From Oculatella sp. LEGE 06141 (GTDB taxonomy: Bacteria; Cyanobacteriota; Cyanobacteriia; Elainellales; Elainellaceae): 64,000 nucleotides of DNA. The position numbers and the translations under genes are program-made. Shown here piece after piece: positions 1 through 10,200 of this stretch. Under the pieces are notes generated by a model. The model saw only the letters and a program-made list of their open reading frames with translations, did no database searches and had not been told where the DNA came from. How positions within the stretch are numbered: the stretch's first letter is position 1; every line of letters starts with the position of its first letter. Where the stretch lies: positions 1 through 64,000 of the forward strand of contig NZ_JADEWO010000034.1 of assembly GCF_015207605.1 (NCBI RefSeq). Direction: 5' to 3'.

Positions 1-82
1 CCCCCAACCCAAGCATCATTGAGCCTTGCCCATGCTGGCAGATAATCAATTTGCGATCGACGAACAGCACCAACAACAAGTC

Positions 83-111
83 TTGACACGGCACTATCAG
101 GTATCGAGAAT
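83..111 (+). promoter_or_regulatory. Candidate sigma-70 promoter before the acylphosphatase gene
   Basis: A perfect -35 hexamer TTGACA (83-88) is followed after 17 bases by GAGAAT (106-111), which matches TATAAT at four of six positions. It lies about 55 bases upstream of the acylphosphatase start codon on the same strand. This is a motif match only. Confidence 0.35.
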
Positions 112-164
112 CTGAATAGGCAGCTATTTCGATATTAATTTCATCATGGGGTGCCACTGGAAGC

Positions 165-461
165 ATGTTCAAATCCCATTCTTCTTCCCAACCAATCCGA
201 GTTCACCTCTTGATCTCTGGACAGGTACAAGGCGTAGGGTACCGTGCAGCAACGTGGGACACAGCCAATCGCTTGGAACTAAATGGTTGGGTTCGCAATT
301 TGGCAGATCGTCGAGTAGAAGCGGTTTTTGAAGGAGCTAAAGACAGCATCGAACGCATGATTCAGTGGTGCCATCAGGGGCCACCATCCGCACAAATTCA
401 AACTGTCACGGTTGAATACGAGTCTGCCGAAGGATTGCAAGGATTTCAGATCGTCGATTAA
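165..461 (+). CDS. acyP: Acylphosphatase
   Basis: A 98-residue protein of normal size for acylphosphatase, which hydrolyses the carboxyl-phosphate bond of acyl phosphates in the cytoplasm. The family signature GQVQGVGYR (residues 19-27) supplies the phosphate-binding loop and the catalytic Arg27. The second signature NGWVRNL (40-46) supplies the catalytic Asn45. The gene stands alone: no other ORF within 400 bases is supported. A longer overlapping reading frame starting at 146 is a shadow. The start at 165 puts about ten residues before the first beta strand, as is usual. Its physiological substrate is unknown; ackA at 37.5 kb makes an acyl phosphate, but the two genes are not linked. Confidence 0.95.
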   Translation: MFKSHSSSQPIRVHLLISGQVQGVGYRAATWDTANRLELNGWVRNLADRRVEAVFEGAKDSIERMIQWCHQGPPSAQIQTVTVEYESAEGLQGFQIVD

Positions 462-916
462 GGTGAGAACGCTTCCTGGCAGAGCTGGAGCCAAACGAAA
501 CTTAATCAATTCACTGGCGTCTACGGATCAAACGAGTAGGCTTGTGAGAATCGCCTTTGTTGATCCCTGGCATAGGCTCAAAGCTTAGCTAAATCTTTAA
601 GGAGCTGAGTGGCTTCCTAAAGATTCGCTGAAGCAAACAGCAGGTTGCCCACCTTAAGACTCGGAATCCCGATATGGTCGTAGTTGGCTATTGTGGATCG
701 CTAGCCACAAGCCATTCACGAGCTATTCAAGTGAAGTGTTAAATTGCAGGCAGATGATTAATGTGCAAGTCGTATGATTCAGTAAAAGCTCGGTGATAGC
801 ACCCGCGCAGACATGTTATCAATGGCATCAGTAGCCCCAGAGCATTTTCATTGTACTGATGTTTTGAAACTGCTGAATCGGCCCCCTCACTTGCCTAAAT
901 TCACCTTGAGTCTTAC
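462..916. other. Intergenic stretch without a supported gene
   Basis: 455 bases between acyP and the glycosyltransferase gene. I see no conserved ORF, no tRNA and no convincing hairpin with a T run. It presumably carries the promoter of the downstream gene. Confidence 0.5.
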
Positions 917-2248
917 ATGCGAATCCTGATTTACTCATACAACTATTACCCTGAGCCAATTGGTATTGCACCTCTGATGACAGAATTGGCTGAGGGTCTC
1001 GTAGCACGGGGGCATGAGGTTAGAGTTATTACAGGGATGCCCAACTATCCAGAGCGATGCATTTATAGTGGGTATCGCGGCAAACTTTATCACACTGAAG
1101 AACGCAACGGCGTTACCATCCAGCGTAGCTACGTTTGGATTCGTCCGAAGCCGGGCTTAGTTGCACGGGTTTTGCTAGACGGTAGTTATGTTGTAACCAG
1201 TTTTCTACAGGCGCTGAATGGCTGGCGGCCAGATGTCATTCTCTCAACTGTGCCCCCCCTGCCGGTCTGTGTTCCCTCAACCTTACTGGGATGGATTTAT
1301 TCCTGTCCGGTCGTCTTGAATTTGCAGGATATTCTGCCGGAAGCTGCGGTTCATGTGGGTTTGATCAGCAACAAGGCTGCGATTCGTTTCTTTGAAGCGC
1401 TCGAGAAATTTGCTTATCGTTATGCTACGGCAATTAGCGTTATTGCTGATGGATTCACTGAGAACCTTGTTGGCAAAGGGGTACAGGCAGACAAAATCAC
1501 CTGTATTCCTAACTGGGTTGACATCAAGTTCATCCGTCCTTTGCCTAGGCAAGACAATTCGTTTCGGATAACGCACCAGCTTGAAAACAAATTTGTTGTT
1601 TTGTATTCAGGAAATATCGCGTTAACTCAAGGCTTAGAAACTGCAATAGAAGCAGCCCAATGCCTTCAGCATATTTCCGAGATTGCATTCGTCATTGTAG
1701 GAGAAGACAAAGCACTGCGAAGATTACGTAAATATTGTTACAAGCGCAACGTGCAAAACGTTTTGTTGCTGCCCCTGCAACCACGCGAGCAGTTACCAGA
1801 AATGCTCGCGGCAGCCGATGTGGGTTTGATCATTCAGAAGCGCAACGTTGTGTCTTTTAATATGCCTTCCAAGACTCAACTGCTTTTAGCAAGCGGACGA
1901 CCGATTGTTGCCTCTGTTCCCCTCTGTGGAACCGCTGCAAGAGCCGTACAAGAGAGTGGAGGTGGCATTGTCGTGCCGCCTCAGAAACCCGAAGCGTTAG
2001 CAGACGCAATTCTTGAGCTGTATGAGAATCCAGATAAGGCGACGGCCTTGGGCCGGCAGGGCAGATGCTATGCGACCGAGCACTATACCTTCGAGCAAGC
2101 TCTTGGTCGCTATGAGGCTCTATTTCAGAGAGTCGTCCAGAATGCATGTATGGTTGCGAGCGCAGCAGAAACGGGCTCTCGGTTTCAGGCAGACGAATTT
2201 GGCAAACGTCCTCTTGCACCTAGACCTGAAATTGAACATTTAAGCTAA
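917..2248 (+). CDS. WcaI/WbuB-like GT4-family glycosyltransferase
   Basis: A 443-residue GT-B fold glycosyltransferase of the family-4 type, related to colanic-acid WcaI. It probably adds a sugar to an exopolysaccharide or O-antigen-like repeat unit at the cytoplasmic membrane face. The N-terminal domain begins MRILIYSYNYYPEPIGIAPL, typical of WcaI, with the acceptor-site glycines and a hydrophobic stretch near residues 100-130. The C-terminal domain has VVLYSGNIALTQGLE (strand and helix binding the nucleotide-sugar) and a PSKTQLLLASGRPIVA motif, equivalent to the usual E-x7-E region although the first Glu is not obvious. The final 30 residues are a low-similarity tail. The gene is monocistronic with a strong terminator directly downstream. 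Donor and acceptor cannot be deduced. Confidence 0.88.
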   Translation: MRILIYSYNYYPEPIGIAPLMTELAEGLVARGHEVRVITGMPNYPERCIYSGYRGKLYHTEERNGVTIQRSYVWIRPKPGLVARVLLDGSYVVTSFLQALNGWRPDVILSTVPPLPVCVPSTLLGWIYSCPVVLNLQDILPEAAVHVGLISNKAAIRFFEALEKFAYRYATAISVIADGFTENLVGKGVQADKITCIPNWVDIKFIRPLPRQDNSFRITHQLENKFVVLYSGNIALTQGLETAIEAAQCLQHISEIAFVIVGEDKALRRLRKYCYKRNVQNVLLLPLQPREQLPEMLAAADVGLIIQKRNVVSFNMPSKTQLLLASGRPIVASVPLCGTAARAVQESGGGIVVPPQKPEALADAILELYENPDKATALGRQGRCYATEHYTFEQALGRYEALFQRVVQNACMVASAAETGSRFQADEFGKRPLAPRPEIEHLS

Positions 2249-2282
2249 TCTTCTCGTTCAAATTGCCACCAATCAACGAAAA

Positions 2283-2314
2283 GGACGTGTTTACCAGGTA
2301 AACGCGTCCTTTTT
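2283..2314 (+). terminator. Rho-independent terminator after the glycosyltransferase gene
   Basis: A 13-bp stem (2283-2295 pairing with 2297-2309, one G-T pair) is followed by TTTTT at 2310-2314. It begins 35 bases after the stop codon. The left flank is A-rich, so it could also work in the other direction. Confidence 0.85.
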
Positions 2315-2789
2315 GCTAAAGTGAAATCGATTGGCCGTGGCGTGTGTAATATCCGTACACACTACGTATAGATGCTACAGATTTTGAACTTTAGAGCTGA
2401 TCTAAAATAGAGGTTTAGCGCTTGTATCGCCACTCTTGAAAAGCTTGAACAAAACCAGCACCTGCTTCTTCGTGCTTTACTACTTTATAACTGGTTCTTG
2501 AAACAAGTACGACGTTAGGAATCAGCCAGGGGTCAAGCTTTCTAACGTTTCTGAGGCTCTATTGCAACATATCGCAATTTTACAATTCCAATGGTTTGAA
2601 GAGCTACTAAAGAGCCTTTGTTTGATTGGGGAATGACTAAATGTTGTCCAATCAATTCTAAATGCCCCGAAACAGCCTACTTAATTCATCCGATAGATTC
2701 CAGGCTAGTTTAACCATCACTACTCTAGCCATAACTACTTATGTTTGTTGGTTCCAGTTCACAACCGCGTACTGAGGAAATTACGCTTA
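2315..2789. other. Intergenic stretch before rsfS
   Basis: About 475 AT-rich bases with many stops in all frames and no supported gene. A TTG-initiated extension of rsfS from 2745 is possible but less likely than the ATG at 2790. Confidence 0.45.
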
Positions 2790-3218
2790 ATGTCAAATTA
2801 TTCTAAGGTTGAGGCGATTTCTCCCAGCTCAGGTACATCTGCCATTTCTCCTTCTATGCAGGAAGACACCAGTTATGCGTTAGCAGTAACCGTCGCTCAG
2901 GCCGCTGACGATCGCAAGGGGGTTGATATTGCGCTCCTGGGGGTTTCAGAAGTTTCTTATCTGGCTGATTACTTTGTTATTGTCACCGGCCTTTCTAATC
3001 CTCAGGTGAGGGCGATTTCCCAGTCGATTCAGGACAAAGTAGAGACAGAATGGCAACGCACTCCACTCAGAATTGAGGGACAGGCAGACGGTAGCTGGAT
3101 TGTGCTGGATTATGGCGATGTCATTGCTCACATTTTTATGCCCCAAGAGCGAGAATTTTATAACCTGGAAGCTTTCTGGGGACATGCAGACCGCATTAGA
3201 TTTCCCGTGTCCAGTTGA
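2790..3218 (+). CDS. rsfS: Ribosome silencing factor RsfS
   Basis: A 142-residue member of the RsfS/Iojap/DUF143 family. The protein binds ribosomal protein uL14 and blocks joining of the 50S and 30S subunits, lowering translation when nutrients are scarce. The core begins AVTVAQAADDRKGVDIALL and contains the diagnostic segment YLADYFVIVTGLSNPQVRAI, followed by DGSWIVLDYGDVIAHIF near the C-terminus, which is the most conserved part of the family. I chose ATG 2790 because GAGG lies 12 bases upstream and the resulting 30-residue low-complexity N-terminus is typical of cyanobacterial homologues. A TTG at 2745 is the alternative. CGLD27 and asparaginase genes follow on the same strand. Confidence 0.93.
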   Translation: MSNYSKVEAISPSSGTSAISPSMQEDTSYALAVTVAQAADDRKGVDIALLGVSEVSYLADYFVIVTGLSNPQVRAISQSIQDKVETEWQRTPLRIEGQADGSWIVLDYGDVIAHIFMPQEREFYNLEAFWGHADRIRFPVSS

Positions 3219-3383
3219 ATAGAGATTCGCTACAGTAAAATCACGAGCAGTATTTCGTAGGAAATGTTGAGGTGATTTCAGCCATCAGCGTTGTGCAAGT
3301 CTGTGTCCTGCTGAACCGCCTGAAGCTTCCAACAACGAGTCATTGCCCTATCTGCTTCAGTTGTGACTGTTGTCATTCTCATG

Positions 3384-3884
3384 AAGTCCTCTGTACCTGT
3401 TTGCCCTGTCCCTGCTGACCAGCAACCTCTCAATGAATACCAGGGTTTGCGAGAATCCTGGTACTTTCGTTGGGCAACGCTTGACTGGCCTGCCTATCTT
3501 CAGCCAACTATAATGCTTTGGAGTTTGAGCTGGTTAATCGCTGGCCCTGTAGCAGCCGTCAGCTTTCCTATTTCCAAACATCCAGTGCAATTTTTGTTGA
3601 GCGGTGCAGCAGGTGCCTTTATCGTGCCAGCGCTGGCGCTGATACGGTTGTATCTAGGCTGGAACTATGTGCGCGATCGCCTGCTGAAAGAAACCATCTT
3701 CTATGAAGAGTCAGGCTGGTATGATGGTCAGACTTGGAGCAAGCCGGAAGATGTTCTCCATCGCGATCGGCTGATTGTCACTTACGAAATTCAGCCTATT
3801 CTAAAACGGCTAAAGTCAACGTTTGGGATGATAGCCCTACTGTTGCTCAGCGGCAGCCTGATGTGGAGCTTTCTTGCAGAATAA
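3384..3884 (+). CDS. CGLD27 family membrane protein (DUF1230)
   Basis: A 166-residue protein of the CGLD27 family, conserved in cyanobacteria, algae and plants. The function is not established; plant and algal homologues have been linked to chloroplast metal handling and photoprotection. Visible hallmarks are the N-terminal CPVPADQQPLNEYQ, then SWYFRWATLDWPAYL, two hydrophobic segments around residues 50-90, the charged motif RLYLGWNYVRDRLLKETIFYEESGWYDGQ with the WEKP-like W-S-K-P, and a final transmembrane segment at the C-terminus. An upstream GTG at 3363 is in frame, but ATG 3384 gives the usual short N-terminus. It lies 165 bases after rsfS and before asparaginase. Confidence 0.88.
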   Translation, partial: KSSVPVCPVPADQQPLNEYQGLRESWYFRWATLDWPAYLQPTIMLWSLSWLIAGPVAAVSFPISKHPVQFLLSGAAGAFIVPALALIRLYLGWNYVRDRLLKETIFYEESGWYDGQTWSKPEDVLHRDRLIVTYEIQPILKRLKSTFGMIALLLLSGSLMWSFLAE

Positions 3885-4080
3885 TTTAAGCAGGAACAAG
3901 CGGTCAAAGAAGAATCTTACAGCAGTTCTCAATTGAGTCAGCCACAGTATCGCCAAGATGGGTGTGGGGTGTAGGGTTTAAGGTGTGGTGAATGCAAATG
4001 AAAATGGCTGCATCTTTGCTACGCTTTCCGTCATTCGTGTCGCTGTTTAGGCTCAAACTGATTGCAAGGGAGGAAGGAGT

Positions 4081-4101
4081 ATGTCACAGTTTCAACCATG
4101 A
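4081..4101 (+). CDS. Possible six-residue leader ORF overlapping the asparaginase start
   Basis: A strong Shine-Dalgarno tract GGAGGAAGGAG (4069-4079) is followed directly by ATG 4081, which opens a frame of only six codons (MSQFQP) ending in TGA at 4099-4101. That stop overlaps the in-frame ATG (4098) of the asparaginase gene as ATGA, the classic layout for translational coupling. No peptide homology can be claimed. The alternative is that asparaginase starts at TTG 4062, overlapping the purine tract, or that the SD simply serves ATG 4098 at a long spacing. Confidence 0.35.
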   Translation: MSQFQP

Positions 4102-5051
4102 CTAGGGGAAAACGTACGCAAACAGCAGAGATAGAAGTCCGATTGTTGCGGGAAGGACTGGTTGAGTCGAAGCACTCCGTTCAAGCTGTGGTTGCAGATG
4201 AGCGGGGGCGGATGCTATCTATCGCAGGCAATCCAGAGACGGCCACGTTTGTTCGGTCTGCCTTGAAGCCGTTTCAAGCATTGGCAGTGACCACAACAGG
4301 AACACTTGAACGTTATGGGCTAACCGATCGCGACCTGGCCATTATTTGCAGTTCGCACCAGGGAAACATTGAGCAAGCTCGGCAAGCATTTAATATTTTA
4401 TGGCGTTGCGATATCGACCCTTCTGCTCTGCAATGCCCCATTCCGGCTGGTAAACATAGTCCATTGCAATATAACTGCTCTGGCAAGCACGCGGGTATGC
4501 TAGCCGTTTGCCAACAGCGCAATTGGTCACTTAATAATTACCTGCAACGGAACCATCCGGTTCAACGTCTCATTCTAAGCAAGATCTCAGAGCTGTTGCG
4601 AATGCCAGCCGAAGAGTTCATTGGGGCCCATGATGATTGCGGCGCACCTACTTACTTCATGCAACTGGGGCAAATGGCGACTTTATATGCTCAGCTTGCT
4701 TCCGGCGACAACCTGGACATGGAGCGGATCATTCGGGCAATGACCCATCACCCAGCGATGATCGCAGGAGATGGCGAGTTTGACACCGAACTGATGCGGC
4801 TGACTGAGGGTGAATTGGTTAGCAAAGCCGGAGCAGAAGGTATCCAATGCGTTGCTCGTGTGGGTGAAGGCCTGGGGTTAGCAATTAAAGTGATGGATGG
4901 GGCAAAACGGGCGAAATATGCCGTTGCAATTCATCTATTGAAGCAGATGGGCTGGCTCAGTCCGACGATCGCCGAAACCCTTTCTGAAACGTTTATGACC
5001 TTGGGCAACTTCAAACGTTTGGAAGTAGTAGGCGAACTTTCAATTTCCTAA
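4098..5051 (+). CDS. L-asparaginase (asparaginase II family, PF06089 type)
   Basis: A 317-residue cytoplasmic asparaginase of the family common in cyanobacteria and rhizobia, unrelated to the bacterial type I/II AnsA/AnsB fold. It hydrolyses L-asparagine to aspartate and ammonium. Family segments are EVRLLREGLVESKHSVQAVV, RSALKPFQALAV, ICSSHQGN, LQYNCSGKHAGMLAVC and DDCGAPTYFM, followed by a C-terminal MVxKxGAEGI-like segment (LVSKAGAEGI). The conserved Ser/Lys pairs in SALKPFQ and NCSGKH are intact. Start ATG 4098 matches the common N-terminus MTxGKRTQ of relatives; a TTG at 4062 is in frame. A strong SD lies 19 bases upstream before a tiny leader ORF. Confidence 0.9.
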   Translation: MTRGKRTQTAEIEVRLLREGLVESKHSVQAVVADERGRMLSIAGNPETATFVRSALKPFQALAVTTTGTLERYGLTDRDLAIICSSHQGNIEQARQAFNILWRCDIDPSALQCPIPAGKHSPLQYNCSGKHAGMLAVCQQRNWSLNNYLQRNHPVQRLILSKISELLRMPAEEFIGAHDDCGAPTYFMQLGQMATLYAQLASGDNLDMERIIRAMTHHPAMIAGDGEFDTELMRLTEGELVSKAGAEGIQCVARVGEGLGLAIKVMDGAKRAKYAVAIHLLKQMGWLSPTIAETLSETFMTLGNFKRLEVVGELSIS

Positions 5052-5207
5052 GCAAGGCATGGCTTCCAGGCTGACTTGAGAGCTGAAAGCTAAGTCAGAT
5101 TGAAGGCTGATCCAGGGGGATAAGTTGGAGCGATCGCCTCACCGATGCTGCGAGCAGGGCAAGGTTTCCTGTTATGCTGAAAAGTTGGATCTGCCACTAT
5201 TGAAGCC

Positions 5208-7241
5208 ATGTCTGCCACAAGCACTCCGGTTTTTACCGCTTTTCCATTGACTGCCGTAGTCGGTCAAGAAGCAATCAAATTAGCGTTGCTGTTAGCGGCG
5301 ATCGATCCGCAACTGGGTGGCGTTGTCATAGCGGGTCGCCGTGGCACCGCGAAGTCAGTCATGGCTCGTGCCATTCATGCCTTGCTGCCGCCAATTGAAG
5401 TGGTTCAAGGATCATGCAGCAATTGCGATCCAATGCATCCAGAGGACTGGGATGACGAAACGCTGAATCAACAGCTAGATCAGCAAGGCCACTGCAACCG
5501 GGAGTGCCTCCAGGTTCAAGTTATTCCTGCCCCGTTTGTTCAAATTCCGCTGGGGGTAACGGAAGATCGATTGCTGGGTTCGGTTGACGTAGCGCAATCG
5601 ATTAAACAAGGTGAAACGGTCTTTCAGGCAGGATTGTTAGCAGAAGCTCATCGTGGCGTGTTGTACATTGACGAAATCAACCTGCTAGATGATCAAATTG
5701 CCAATCTGCTGCTTACCACGTTGACAGAAGGCCGCAACCAGATTGAACGGGAAGGAATTAGTTTTCAGCATCCCTGCAAGCCATTGTTGATTGCGACCTA
5801 CAACCCAGAAGAAGGCGAATTACGACAGCACTTGCTGGATAGAATGGCGATCGTGCTGTCGGCTGATGCCGTACTGGGGCTGGACGAGCGAGTTCAAGCG
5901 GTAGACCAGGCCATGCAATATGCCGAATCGACGCAGGCATTTCTGCAACAGTATGCCGAGGACATGGACTCCCTCAAAACCCAGATCGTTCTGGCGCGCG
6001 AGTGGCTCAAGGACGTGCAGATCACATCAGAGCAAATTGCCTACTTAGTCAATGAAGCCATTCGAGGAAAAGTCCAGGGACATCGGGCTGAGCTATTTGC
6101 CGTTCGCGTTGCTAAAGCCCATGCCGCTCTGGATGGGCGAACAGAGGTGATTGCAGACGACCTGCGTCGAGCTGTGGAATTGGTAATTGTGCCAAGAGCG
6201 ACCGTGGTTCAGCAAAATCCACCCGACGAACCGCCACCGCCACCGCCACCACCGCCTCAAAACCAGGACGAGACGGAGCAAGAGCAAGACGAACAAGAGG
6301 AAGACAATCCAGAAGACGAGGAACAGCAAGACCCGCCCACGCTGCCAGAGGAGTTTATCTTTGATCCAGAAGGCGTTATTTTAGACCCCTCGGTCCTTTA
6401 CTTTACTCAACTCGCCAACCGCCAAGGCAAATCTGGTTCGCGGAGTCTAATTTTCTCCCAAGATCGAGGACGCTACGTTAAACCGATGTTGCCCAAGGGA
6501 GAAGTGAGACGCATCGCTGTGGATGCCACCTTGCGTGCAGCATCTCCCTATCAGAAAATTCGTCGCCAACGCCAGCCCAATAAACGGGTTGTGGTTGAGC
6601 AAGGCGACATTCGAGCCAAGCGCTTAGCGCGAAAGGCTGGAGCGCTGGTGGTGTTTGTGGTAGACGCATCTGGTTCGATGGCGTTGAATCGAATGCAGTC
6701 TGCGAAAGGTGCCGTTTTGCGCCTGTTGACCGAAGCCTACCAAAATCGGGATCAGGTTTCTCTCATTCCCTTTCGAGGCGAACAAGCCGAAGTGTTGTTG
6801 CCTCCAACCCGATCGATCGCGGCGGCTCGTCGTCGTTTGGAACGAATGCCCTGTGGTGGCGGTTCACCTCTGGCACACGGGTTAACCCAGGCTGTGCGAG
6901 TGGGAACCAATGCCCAGCAGTCGGGTGATATTGGTCAGGTGGTGATTGTTGCCATTACGGACGGGCGCGGTAATATTCCGTTGGCGCGATCGCTGGGTGA
7001 AACCATTCCTGAAGGAGAAAAACCGGACATCAAAGCGGAACTGCTCGACATTGCGGGAAAAGTACGAGCCACCGGAATGAAACTGCTGGTAATTGACACC
7101 GAAAACAAATTCGTCTCAACCGGATTTGCCAAAGAACTGGCTAAACATGCAGGCGGCACCTACTACCACTTACCCAAAGCAACCGATCAAGCTATTGCCA
7201 ACATGACCAAGGGGGCGATCGCCGACCTGAAAGCCCGTTAG
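5208..7241 (+). CDS. chlD: Magnesium chelatase subunit D (ChlD)
   Basis: The 677-residue AAA+/VWA subunit of Mg-protoporphyrin IX chelatase, the first committed enzyme of chlorophyll synthesis. With ChlI it forms the ATP-driven ring that acts on ChlH. The N-terminal AAA+ module has a degenerate Walker A (AGRRGTAKS, 42-50) and a Walker B-like [13 protein letters not shown] linker with a run of about ten prolines followed by a very acidic Asp/Glu/Gln tract (about residues 340-385) is typical. The C-terminal integrin-like VWA domain has the MIDAS motif DASGS (Asp486, Ser488, Ser490). Length and order match cyanobacterial ChlD. chlI and chlH are not nearby. The stop codon overlaps that of the convergent downstream gene. 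Confidence 0.97.
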   Translation: MSATSTPVFTAFPLTAVVGQEAIKLALLLAAIDPQLGGVVIAGRRGTAKSVMARAIHALLPPIEVVQGSCSNCDPMHPEDWDDETLNQQLDQQGHCNRECLQVQVIPAPFVQIPLGVTEDRLLGSVDVAQSIKQGETVFQAGLLAEAHRGVLYIDEINLLDDQIANLLLTTLTEGRNQIEREGISFQHPCKPLLIATYNPEEGELRQHLLDRMAIVLSADAVLGLDERVQAVDQAMQYAESTQAFLQQYAEDMDSLKTQIVLAREWLKDVQITSEQIAYLVNEAIRGKVQGHRAELFAVRVAKAHAALDGRTEVIADDLRRAVELVIVPRATVVQQNPPDEPPPPPPPPPQNQDETEQEQDEQEEDNPEDEEQQDPPTLPEEFIFDPEGVILDPSVLYFTQLANRQGKSGSRSLIFSQDRGRYVKPMLPKGEVRRIAVDATLRAASPYQKIRRQRQPNKRVVVEQGDIRAKRLARKAGALVVFVVDASGSMALNRMQSAKGAVLRLLTEAYQNRDQVSLIPFRGEQAEVLLPPTRSIAAARRRLERMPCGGGSPLAHGLTQAVRVGTNAQQSGDIGQVVIVAITDGRGNIPLARSLGETIPEGEKPDIKAELLDIAGKVRATGMKLLVIDTENKFVSTGFAKELAKHAGGTYYHLPKATDQAIANMTKGAIADLKAR

Positions 7242-10200
7242 GGAAGGGATGCATCAAAGGCACCCAGTTTCATTAGGGTGGCCTTTTGCGCTGCCGTCAG
7301 ACCGGTTGCCCCCGTAATGTTCATTCCCTGATAGGGCTTTTCGATCAGCAACGGGTTTAGCTCTTCGCCGGTTGTCAGGTTCCACAGTCGAATCCGTTCA
7401 TCATTACTACCACTGGCCAGAAGCTGACCATCCATACTAAAAGCCACCGATCGCACCCGGCTCAAATGCCCTTCCAACACCTGTAAGCATTTCCCTGAAG
7501 CGATATCCCACAAGCGCACCACGTGGTCGTTTCCACCACTGGCTAGAATCTCCCCATTTGGACTAAAAGCCACCGATCGCACTCCGCTACTGTATCCTTT
7601 GAGCAATTTTAGCGACTCCCCCGTTTCCACATTCCACAATCTGACGGTGCGTCCTACGCTGCTGCTTGCCAGGGTCTTGCCATCTGGACTAAAGGCAACC
7701 GAGCGAATCCAGTGGGTATGTCCTTTCAACACATTCCGACAAGCTCCAGACTCAACATCCCACAACCTCACCGTCAGGTCGCTACTACCACTAGCCAGGA
7801 TCTTGCCATCAGGACTAAACGCGATCGACCAGACCCAATCCGTGTGTCCTGCTAATGTTTTGAGACATTGCCCCGTTGCCGCATCCCATAGCCTTACCTT
7901 GCCATCACTGCTGCCGCTGGCAAAAATTCGACCCTCTTGATCAGAACTGAATGCGACAGAGAGAACGCCATCTTCGTGCCCTTTCAGCGTTTTGAGGCAT
8001 TGTCCGGTGCCAATATCCCAGAATCGAACGGTTTTATCTTCACTCCCACTAGCCAGGGTACGACCATCCGGGCTAAAGGCTACAGACCATACTCGCCCTG
8101 TATGCTTTTGGAGGCTGATCAGACATTGCCCTGTACGCACATTCCAAAGCCTAATCGTTCGATCTTCTCCACCGCTAGCCAGAGTTTTGCCATCCCAACT
8201 AAAGGCAACCGAGCGCACTCCTCTGCCATATCCCTGAAAGGTTTTAAGCAGCCGCTCTGTCTTAACATCCCACAGTTTTATCGTCTGATCTTCGCTACCG
8301 CTAGCCAGAATTTGATCGTCTGGGCTGAAGGCCACCGAGCGCACCCAACCCGTATGTCCAGACAGAACTTTGAGACACTCTCCCGTTCGAATATCCCATA
8401 GCCCCACAGTCTGATCCTCGCTGCCGCTGGCTAGCATCTGCCCATCGGAACTAAAGACAACCGACCAGACCCAACCAATGTGTCCTTTTAAGGTTTGCAA
8501 GCAGGTTCCGGTTGCCACATCCCAAAGCTTTACCGTCCGGTCGCTGCTTCCACTCGCCAACAGGCGATCGTCCGTTGGGCAAAAGGCAACCGAGCGCACA
8601 CCCCTGGCATGATCGTGTAATGTCCGAATACAGTGTCCTGTCCTAATATCCCAGAGCTTTATCGTGCGATCGCTGCTGCCGCTAGCCAGAATTTGGCTGC
8701 TTCCATCAAAGCAAACTGAACGCACCACCTTGGTATGCCCTGCAAGAACATTGAGGCACCTTCCCGTCTGCACGTCCCAAAGCCTGACCGTGTGGTCGGC
8801 ACCACAGGTCGCTAGCCATCGACCGTCTGGACTAAACACCACCGATCGCACCCAACTGGTGTGACCTTCCAAGGTTTGAAGACACTGTCCAGTACTGACA
8901 TCCCACAACCTCACTGTTTTGTCGTGGCTGCCGCTCGCCAATATGTGACCGTTTGGGCTAAATTGAACAGCTCTGACCCAATCGGTGTGGCCGTCACAGG
9001 TAAATTGCTGGCCGCCTTCAGTCACATGCCAAACCCGTATTTTGTAGTCCACATCTCCAGTCGCCAGCCGTGTTCCATCTGGACTAAAGGCAACCGACAA
9101 AATGCTGCCAAGACTTTCGGAAAACACCGATTGGGATAAGTCGGCTCTGGCGAAGTTAACGCGATGCAAGTCCACATCCTGCAAATACGCTTGCCAAACG
9201 GCCAATGATGAAAAATCGCGATCGCTGATATCGGCATGAAGTTGACATAGCAAGTTCAGCGCATTTCCAGCCGCGTACCCCGGCTTCAAAGGAGCCTGGT
9301 GCTGCAAGTCCAGCAGAATTTGTGTGAGCTTAACTTCGCTCGCCTTCTCACTGCCCAAATCGACAATTAATTTTTCCGTCAGCGGTTGCAAAACAAACGC
9401 AATTTGCCGCTCTCTCAAATAATCTTTAGCCTGCGCCTTGATCACAGCATGGCTATTAAACAGTACGATTTTTTGGGTCTTTATTTCTTCACAAATGCGG
9501 TTAATAAAGCGATCGATCACATATTCCGTCACCACTGGCTGTAACGATAGTAGGGTTCGATCCCGCTCGATCAGCGATCGCCGGCCTAACGACTCCAGCG
9601 CTTCTAACAGCCTGTATTGCGGAACCGGAGGAACCAGATCCTGACGCAGATCGGAAAGCGATACTGGCTCACGGTTAATCGCTAACCAGTACATCATTTC
9701 CTTTTCCAGCAACGACAGGCGGCCAAACTGCTGCTCCAAAAGGCTATAAATAGTGCCAAAAACGGTAGTCTTCTGTTGCAAAAATTCGGAAATGCTGCCG
9801 CCAAACAATTCTTGAATAGTCGCAGCGACAATTTTTAAGGCTAACGGGTTGCCAGCGTAGCGCTCAATCAAATCTTGCCACTCATCTTCAGAACCCGAAA
9901 AGCGGCCTTTATCTTTGAAGATTTCACGTCCCTGCAACCCCTTCAAGCCGTTCACTTGAAAAGCGCGAACCTTTTTACTTTCCAGGATGACAAACTCTTT
10001 GGGCTTCTCGCTGCTTGTGATGATCAGGCAACTGCGATGCGGTGTTTCTCCAACGCGCCTCAGCAACTCTTCATAATCCTCATACCCAGCTTTGTAGTGT
10101 CCGGCCAGATCATCACTACGCAAGATTGTTTCGGTGTTGTCTAAAATCAGCAGACACCGATACTTTTTCAAATAGTTCAGCAACTGTGAAATTGAATCGC

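Noticed and set aside
7937-8401. A 154-codon open frame on the plus strand
   Set aside because: It runs antisense through WD40 repeats; the regular pattern of its translation mirrors the repeat period.
7380-9130. Regular DNA repeats of about 126 bases, possible CRISPR or satellite
   Set aside because: They encode the WD40 blades, the units are too long and all are coding, with no conserved spacers.
9875-10144. An 89-codon open frame on the plus strand
   Set aside because: It is antisense to the NB-ARC domain.
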